Part shown: positions 58,219 through 64,000 of the stretch, piece after piece
Numbering within the stretch: the first letter of the stretch is position 1
Layout of the letters: every line of letters starts with the position of its first letter
NCBI RefSeq assembly: GCF_000204055.1
Contig: NW_006768765.1
Span: 3,949,206 to 4,013,205, forward strand
Origin: Melampsora larici-populina 98AG31
Lineage: Eukaryota > Basidiomycota > Pucciniomycetes > Pucciniales > Melampsoraceae
Direction: 5' to 3'
DNA: 64,000 nucleotides
Position numbers and translations under genes: made by a program
Notes under the pieces: generated by a model
Database searches by the model: none
What the model was told of the DNA's origin: nothing
What the model saw: the letters and a program-made list of their open reading frames with translations, nothing else

Positions 58219-58616
58219 AAACTGTGATTGTAGATGGAGGAGGCTTTGGGGTTGTGGCTGGGGTTCTCAAGGTTTGAGTCCGTGATACAGACGGGCCATT
58301 GGCCCTCGGTAGAGTATCCTTACGGGAACTTCTTCGTTGTGCGTTGTGCTTCATGACCCAATCCCCCTCTTGCTCTGGGCTTGGGGGGCGGAAGCTCTTT
58401 TTGCAGCCCTGCTATGTGGATTCATAGCCCGGTTTGAGGGGTGGACAGCCCTCTCATTGTGGATGGGGGCTGTTAGGGCAAATAAAGGCGCTTGGAATGG
58501 GGCTTTCAGGTCCAAATAAGTTTGTGTAACTTTGTTTTGGCTCAAAGTTTTTGGAATTACCCGATATGAAAGGGGGCTTTGGGGTTTTTTTTTGCGGGCG
58601 TTAAATAGTGAAATCC

Positions 58617-58832
58617 TTTTTGTTTTGTTTGTTTAAATAACTTTCTAAAAAATCATGAGCAATGTGGTCAACGAAAGCACTGCTCACTTCGAGAGAATCG
58701 ATGAGATTCTTCAAACCTACGACGAAGGTGGGGGTAGTCGCAAATACACGATGCGCGACCTTCGGGATTGCGTCTGTGAGGGTTGGGTACTCAGTTGAGG
58801 ACTCAAGGCTCACTAGATGGCTAAGGAAGGTT
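58617..58832 (-). other. Coding-like remnant between MULE and Gypsy LTR
   Basis: Minus strand, an open frame reads SLESSTEYPTLTDAIPKVAH...LIDSLEVSSAFVDHIAHDFL to about 58626. It is bounded by the MULE target duplication on one side and the presumed LTR start on the other. It looks like part of an interrupted exon but is too short to identify. Confidence 0.3.
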
Positions 58833-59771
58833 TGCAATTTTAATAATTATCTTTTAGATTTCAATTATAAAGTAATTACAATTGGAAATTTAAGAAAGAA
58901 AAGAAAGGGGGGAGAGAAGACTGGTCTGTTTGGATAAATCCAGACAGACTACAGTTAAATGACTCCTGAAAAGGAGATTTTAAATATAATTATAATTAAT
59001 TATAACTGAAAACTGGATCCAAGGTTTTCCTTCAAACCTCTATTGACAGTATGAAGAGTGAGGTCTAGATCACTACACTGGTTGTTCTTATGGTCACCAA
59101 CCTTGGGTTGTTCTTATGGTCACCAACCTAAGTACTTATATATAGGCCACTACCCTGTGAGTTGTTGAAGGTCACTAACCTAGTAAATAATCTACTTGGG
59201 GAAAGTAGAGGATCCAGAAAATAGTTGAAGGGTGTATTACTTACTTTTAGTCAGGAACTGTTTAAAGTAGAGAAGTAAATCACTAGTCTTAATTTATAAG
59301 ACCCTTGATTATGAACTTCTATATTACTTTAAAGATGTTCTTTAAAAGTGATGTGTAATAAAAGCTTGGGGATCCCTCTCTGAAGGCTGAGAGAGGAGGA
59401 GTTTATATACTCTCCTCTCCAGACCTAACTGTAGTGATATTTGTTTATATCACTGCAGTGGTTTAGGGTTTAATTATTACTGTTATTTATGATTATTATT
59501 AATACTACATAATTACATATACCTGTTATGTAATTTATGTAGTATAAGCATTTTTAACTCTTGACACTGAGTTATGAGGTGGTATGAGTGTTTTATTACA
59601 TATTACATATGATTTTAAATGTATATGTATATGTAATTAGGTTGTATATACGGTTTATTACAAGTTACATATGTTTTGTAGGGTTTATGTACATGTAATT
59701 AGTTATCTAAAGGTGGTTATCTATGTTACAAGTTAGTCTTTGGGTACATACATATGTATCCAGGGCTGACA
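58833..59771 (-). repeat. 3' LTR of Gypsy element
   Basis: Read on the minus strand, the purine-rich AGGGTGGGGAA (a polypurine tract) is followed at once by TGTCAGCCCTGG, a normal LTR start, at 59771. The other end is less certain: a CA (TG on plus) at 58833-58834 would give about 940 bp. The partner 5' LTR lies outside the window, so the length could not be checked by comparison. Confidence 0.6.
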
Positions 59772-59794
59772 TTCCCCACCCTCAAAGGAGGTCA

Positions 59795-62700
59795 TTACTT
59801 CTTTTCAGAAGGTTTATGAGCTCTTTTTTGGGCTCTGAATTCTCGCAAGGTAGTTTTGTTATTGGGTACTTTATCTGCTGGTAGCCATTCATCTTCATCT
59901 GCGCTCCTATTCTTATATCTTACAAGATAGAGTGTAGTGGATTTACCATTAACTTGCGTATCTCTTTGTTTTATTATGTGTGAGAAAATCTTTTCTCCTT
60001 CAGTTTCAAACCTGATAGGGGTTTTCTTGGGTATTTCCCTGTTGGGGAATTTGCTCTTGTCAGAAGCGTGAAACTTCTTTATTAATGAGATTGGAAATAC
60101 AGGATGTTTTCTCCCAAATTCCTCTGTCAATGCTACTTCTACTGCATTGCTTCCATGGAATTTTAATATCACAAAAGGTCCAACAAATTGATCTTGAAGT
60201 TTCTTGGGTCCTTGAAGATTATTAAAGTTTGTAAGTGGAGAAAGTAGAACTTGTTCTCCTACTACAAACTTAGGTTCTTTATGAGTCTTGTTCCATCTCT
60301 CTTGGTTATAAGTTACGGAATCTTCAATACATTGGGCTGCTCGAGCTCTTGCTTTACCAAGCATATCAAAGAAACTCAAAGAAGTTGGATGAAATTCAAC
60401 ATTTTTATTCTGAATCTGGTCTTTTGGTAATCTAGGACAATAACCTCTTTCTACTTCAAAAGGTTTCTTCCCTGTTGTGCTATGTATGCTGCTATTATAT
60501 GCTAATTCTAGGGCTGGTAGTAATGTATGCCAGTCATGTGTATGTCCATCTTTATCTGTGTAGCAGAGTCCTTCAGTACAATATCTCCTGATGATTTCAG
60601 TTAAGGTACTAATATTCCTTTCACTGAGGCCATCAGTCTGTGGGTGGTATGCAGTGGAAAGAGCTAATGTTGTTCCAATAAGTGTATGCAGACTTTTCCA
60701 AAATTCAGAAGTAAACTTTGGATCTCTGTCACTGATGATGATTCGTGGCAGTCCTACATCACTTATTATCCTTTCCCAGAATAGTAATGCAATGTCCATT
60801 GCTGTTGCTTCTTTGTAGCATGGTAAGAACCTTGTTCTTTTTGAAAATCTGTCTACAATGACTAGTACACAGTTGTAATTGTTAATTAATGATGGTGGAA
60901 GACCAGTAACAAAATCCATGTTAATGACTTCCCACGCATATGTTGGTTCTTCTATTCTTTGAAGTAGACCAAATCTTTTTCCTGTGGCTTTGTTTGCTTT
61001 TTGGCATCTTTCACAAGTTTTTACATATTCTTCAACATCTTGTCTCCAATTTGGCCACCACGCTGTGCTTTTGATTCTGTCTATTGTCCTGTCTTCTGAC
61101 AAGTGTCCTGACATAAATTCATCATGGCACACGTGCAATGTTTGTTGAATGTGCTCAGTAGTTATTATTACTAAAACCGCAGTATGCTTTTCCCTAAAGT
61201 ATAGTAGGTCAGATTCAAGTGAAATTTTTCCTTGAGCTAATCCATCTTTCCAAGGTTGCTCAAGTGTGCTTGACAGGCTCAAATCCGTATTACGTGCAGA
61301 CAATATCCTGGTAAGTTTAGCTGTGTTACTATTCTTTTCATAACTAGCTTTCACCTCATCAAAGAATTCTTCAGATAATTCACATAAACTAATTCCCATC
61401 ACAGGAATGTCCCTTTCCATCTCCTCTGGTTCCCATGCTGGGTTACTGGAATCATTTGGCAGTGCCATTCTACTAAGTCCATCCGCATTGTTATGGAATT
61501 TTCCTGGTCTATGTGTAATTGTCATAAATGGTTTATACTCTTGTATTGCCATCATCCATCTCAACATATGTCTACTTGGAGATTTGAGATTTGTCAGAGA
61601 CCTTACTCCAGTACAATCTGTTATTACTTCAAAGTAACTACCATCAAGGTAGTAGTGTAATTTTTCTAAGGCCCACACTAGTGCTAAGGCTTCTAGTTGT
61701 GGCGAAGAATATCTGGTTTCAGTGTCTGTCAATTTTCTGGATATAAAAACAATTGGCCCTTCCTTTGGTTTTCCGTCAATTATCTGTGTCTGATGGAGTG
61801 CTGCGCCTAAACCTTCAATTGATGCGTCTACGTAAAGTTTAAAAGGTTTCTCGAAATCAGGGTGAAACAAGATTGGTGCTGTTGTAAGTATTTGTTTTAT
61901 TTTATTCACTGCATCAATTCTTTCTTTTGTCATTTCAAAAACTACGCCTTTAGCATAAAGTTTGTATAGGCTACGCGTAATGATTCCAAAGTTTGGAATG
62001 TGAGCTCTGTAGTAGCTTGTAAATCCTAAAAATGAACTCAGTTCTTGTTTATCTTTTGGACAAGGTTTTTGTAGGACTGCTGCTACAGAGTTTTGGTCTA
62101 CTGCTACCCATAGTCCTGATACACAATGGCCTAGGGCTTTACATTCTTCAAAACCAAAATGGCATTTCTTTAAAGATATGGTCATACCCATGGCTTTGGC
62201 TCTTATCAATACTTTTTCCATTGCTTCTAGATGTTCTTTCCACGTAGTGTGAAAAACTATGATATCATCAATATATACCTTGAGCCATCCTTCCCTTAAT
62301 TCTTTTGAAAATTCTGTATCCATCATTCTTTGAAAGAAAGCTGGAGCATTTTTGATTCCAAAAGGCATCCTTATATATTCAAAAATTCCCAAATGACAAA
62401 TGATTCTGAGAAATTTCCTGCTACATATTTCCACAATGTTCTGGTGGAATCCTTTCATTATATCCATTAGAGTAATATGTTTTGCATTAAAAAGGTTAGT
62501 CAAGGATTGGTCTATTCTTGGCAAGGGATATCTATCAGGCTTGGTGTACTGGTTTAGAGCACGAAAATCTCCGCAAAGTCTAGATTTATCATTGTGCCAT
62601 GCTATTAGAACAGGTGAAGTTCTATCAACTTCCTCATCACTACCCACTTTTCGTATTACACCCATCTTAAGTAATTCTTCAATGTGTTTTTCTATTTCTT

Positions 62701-63919
62701 TTCTACTTCTTGGGCTAGCTGGATATGCACCTTTCCTTAGGATGGGTGGGTAAGGTTTGTCTATTGTGAGTTCTATTTTCACCGGATGGTTCTTAATAAC
62801 TCCTAGAGGTTGTTCTCCCAAACCAAATTGCTCTTTGTATTTAATGACCATTTGAATTATATCTTCTTTCTGACTGTGGGTAAGATTGGGTCCAAATTCC
62901 GCTTCTAATATTTTTTCTCGAAGTTGTTTAATGTCTTCACTTGTTGGAGATTTTATTGTAATCTCCGGTTTAATTGATAAAATTTCTTTATGTTGCATTA
63001 AAGCAAATTTAATACTTTTGTTATTATTACCAATAGTAAAATACTTTTCCTTACTATGAAATATATCAAACCCATATTGGCTTAAGTTTTCTGCACCCAA
63101 TATGAAGTACTTGTTGTTTGCATTTTCCATTACTACAAATTCAGCATTTATTCTAATTGATTGTTTAACATGTGGGAATATCACAGGTAGGCTAATTACG
63201 CCTAAAGCATGTAGTTTACTACCAACTCCGGAGAATTTCACGTGACTACTGGGCATGATTCTTTCTTGCCAGTCTGGTACAATTTCAGATAAAAAATGTT
63301 TTCCCACAATTGAGCATGATGCTCCGCTGTCCAGTAGCATTGGTACTTTACAATTGTTTACTAATGCTCTGACCATTGCATGATGTCCTAGTGTATGTGC
63401 CATTCCATCTGCTGGTTTGGATTTCAGTAGTCTTGCATCAATTGTATTCCCCATCTGCATGTCATCTTGCCATGAATGAGGTACATCCGCCTCAGCTTGT
63501 AATATATTGATGTCTTTCTCATTATCCTCATGAGTATCAATCATGCAGACATTCTGTTGCTGTTGATTTTGGTGATTTTCTCCTTCACTGTCTGAACTTG
63601 AGTCTCCTGAAAGTTGTCCTCCGTGAAAGTCAAATTCGTCATTCATATTATCACTTTCCTCAGTGTCTTCTTCAATCACATTTATCTTTTTATCTTTACA
63701 TCCTCTCCACTGATGTTTTGGATCTTTGCTGCCACAGTTTGGGCATGCTCTAAAAGGTTTCTTGTCTGATGTACTTGGTTGAACTCTTGTACTAGAGGGG
63801 CCTTGCATTTTATCATCCTTAAAAGTGTTTCTATTCTCACTAAAAGGTCTCCGTGGTCTATTTAAGTATCTTTTCTTTGTGATGATGGTTGTATTTTCAA
63901 AAATATCTTTGAACACCAA
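59795..63919 (-). CDS. Gypsy gag(end)-pol polyprotein with chromodomain
   Basis: Frame of about 1374 residues, uninterrupted. In order: gag zinc finger CPNCGSKDPKHQWRGC (CX2CX6HX4C, near residue 60); aspartic protease MLLDSGASCSIVG (about 200); reverse transcriptase with LCGDFRALNQYTKPDRYPLPRI and the active site YIDDIIVF (about 549; plus coordinates 62261-62275); RNase H with FKLYVDASIEGLGAAL; integrase with an H-H-C-C zinc domain (ending YVKTCERCQKA) and a catalytic core including MDFVTGLPPS, ISDRDPKFTSEFW and TDGLSERNISTLTE; then a chromodomain SHIIKQRD...YLVRYKNRSADEDEWLP. The frame has no ATG at its start. Upstream, bases 63902-64000 read gag-like (WDMFLIGVQRYF) in another frame that ends in TGA, so gag and pol are either frameshifted naturally or broken. 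Confidence 0.92.
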   Translation of the reverse strand: MVFKDIFENTTIITKKRYLNRPRRPFSENRNTFKDDKMQGPSSTRVQPSTSDKKPFRACPNCGSKDPKHQWRGCKDKKINVIEEDTEESDNMNDEFDFHGGQLSGDSSSDSEGENHQNQQQQNVCMIDTHEDNEKDINILQAEADVPHSWQDDMQMGNTIDARLLKSKPADGMAHTLGHHAMVRALVNNCKVPMLLDSGASCSIVGKHFLSEIVPDWQERIMPSSHVKFSGVGSKLHALGVISLPVIFPHVKQSIRINAEFVVMENANNKYFILGAENLSQYGFDIFHSKEKYFTIGNNNKSIKFALMQHKEILSIKPEITIKSPTSEDIKQLREKILEAEFGPNLTHSQKEDIIQMVIKYKEQFGLGEQPLGVIKNHPVKIELTIDKPYPPILRKGAYPASPRSRKEIEKHIEELLKMGVIRKVGSDEEVDRTSPVLIAWHNDKSRLCGDFRALNQYTKPDRYPLPRIDQSLTNLFNAKHITLMDIMKGFHQNIVEICSRKFLRIICHLGIFEYIRMPFGIKNAPAFFQRMMDTEFSKELREGWLKVYIDDIIVFHTTWKEHLEAMEKVLIRAKAMGMTISLKKCHFGFEECKALGHCVSGLWVAVDQNSVAAVLQKPCPKDKQELSSFLGFTSYYRAHIPNFGIITRSLYKLYAKGVVFEMTKERIDAVNKIKQILTTAPILFHPDFEKPFKLYVDASIEGLGAALHQTQIIDGKPKEGPIVFISRKLTDTETRYSSPQLEALALVWALEKLHYYLDGSYFEVITDCTGVRSLTNLKSPSRHMLRWMMAIQEYKPFMTITHRPGKFHNNADGLSRMALPNDSSNPAWEPEEMERDIPVMGISLCELSEEFFDEVKASYEKNSNTAKLTRILSARNTDLSLSSTLEQPWKDGLAQGKISLESDLLYFREKHTAVLVIITTEHIQQTLHVCHDEFMSGHLSEDRTIDRIKSTAWWPNWRQDVEEYVKTCERCQKANKATGKRFGLLQRIEEPTYAWEVINMDFVTGLPPSLINNYNCVLVIVDRFSKRTRFLPCYKEATAMDIALLFWERIISDVGLPRIIISDRDPKFTSEFWKSLHTLIGTTLALSTAYHPQTDGLSERNISTLTEIIRRYCTEGLCYTDKDGHTHDWHTLLPALELAYNSSIHSTTGKKPFEVERGYCPRLPKDQIQNKNVEFHPTSLSFFDMLGKARARAAQCIEDSVTYNQERWNKTHKEPKFVVGEQVLLSPLTNFNNLQGPKKLQDQFVGPFVILKFHGSNAVEVALTEEFGRKHPVFPISLIKKFHASDKSKFPNREIPKKTPIRFETEGEKIFSHIIKQRDTQVNGKSTTLYLVRYKNRSADEDEWLPADKVPNNKTTLREFRAQKRAHKPSEKK

Positions 63920-64000
63920 TTAGAAACATATCCCACTCGTATGGAGTAGAGAGTTGGCTTTTGATTGCATTTCTAGCATCACCATCAACGAAGGTTCGGA

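Larger units (their letters stand above)
52969..58616. mobile_element. MULE transposon carrying RTC4-like and OTU coding regions
   Basis: Inverted ends GGATTTCACTATTTAACGCC at 52969 and its mirror ending at 58616 continue for about 47 bp with small differences (GCCCGCAAAAAAAAA, AAGCCCC). TTTTTGTT stands directly outside both ends (52961-52968 and 58617-58624), an 8-bp target duplication within the 8-11 bp known for MULEs, though of low complexity. The interior on the minus strand is a MULE transposase followed in the same frame by an RTC4-like and OTU-protease region. A short tract of four 10-bp repeats (AACTTTTTCA) lies near the left end at about 53061-53100. Confidence 0.85.
58833..64000 (-). 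mobile_element. Ty3/Gypsy chromovirus retrotransposon (5' incomplete)
   Basis: LTR, polypurine tract, long pol frame with a C-terminal chromodomain and part of gag up to the window edge. The order protease, RT, RNase H, integrase, chromodomain is that of Gypsy chromoviruses. The 5' LTR and most of gag lie beyond 64000. It sits next to the MULE, separated by about 215 bp. Confidence 0.88.

Noticed and set aside
57560..58227. Val/Trp-rich plus-strand frames
   Set aside because: Antisense of the Pro/Thr/Ser-rich N-terminus of the MULE transposase.

Overview
The window is nuclear DNA of a basidiomycete fungus, most probably a rust (Pucciniales, Melampsora- or Puccinia-like). This is an inference from four things: AT-rich sequence, many short GT-AG introns with GTAAGT or GTATGT donors, host genes of fungal type (IRE1, RFC1, a DUF3605 protein, TIM22, a twin-CX9C Emi1-type protein), and dense class II transposons with MULE, PIF/Harbinger and Tc1 architecture. 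No ribosomal or mitochondrial marker was available to fix the species. Most coding sequences are spliced, and the exon joins given here were worked out by hand from reading frame, splice sites and family motifs.

Layout. 0-7 kb holds IRE1 (unfolded-protein sensor, minus) divergent from a DUF3605/Ngi1-type gene (plus). 7.9-13.1 kb is a decayed PIF/Harbinger element with a two-module inverted repeat and a perfect-looking foldback MITE between its two convergent genes. 13.35-15.99 kb is a decayed MULE with ~90-bp GC-rich inverted repeats. A 100-N assembly gap at 16276-16375 cuts both a small plus-strand gene and a long minus-strand coiled-coil gene (16.4-22.7 kb). 23.2-24.9 kb is a non-autonomous element with identical 57-bp inverted repeats. 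25.2-29.2 kb is RFC1, the clamp-loader large subunit. 31.6-32.5 kb is an NTF2/SnoaL-like protein. 32.86-37.00 kb is an apparently intact Tc1/mariner element (DD34E, identical 72-bp inverted repeats, TA flanks) with a second intact convergent gene. 37.3-39.9 kb is a compact host island: a probable SPC24, an Emi1-like twin-CX9C gene and TIM22. A tRNA-Pro(TGG) with an intron lies at 41.1 kb. 42.3-44.2 kb and 47.7-48.9 kb hold two proteins I do not recognise. 50.1-51.9 kb encodes a gag-like/F-box/LRR fusion. 52.97-58.62 kb is a MULE with an 8-bp target duplication whose transposase reads, through a single TGA, into an RTC4-like plus OTU-protease region. 58.8-64.0 kb is a Ty3/Gypsy chromovirus (3' LTR, pol, chromodomain) running off the window end.

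The host genes serve unrelated housekeeping roles (ER stress, replication, kinetochore, mitochondrial import) and are separated by transposon insertions of visibly different ages. The Tc1 element is intact. The Harbinger and both MULEs carry in-frame stops, several of which look like CGA-to-TGA changes in TCG context. The most interesting systems are the two-gene Tc1 element and the MULE-RTC4-OTU element.
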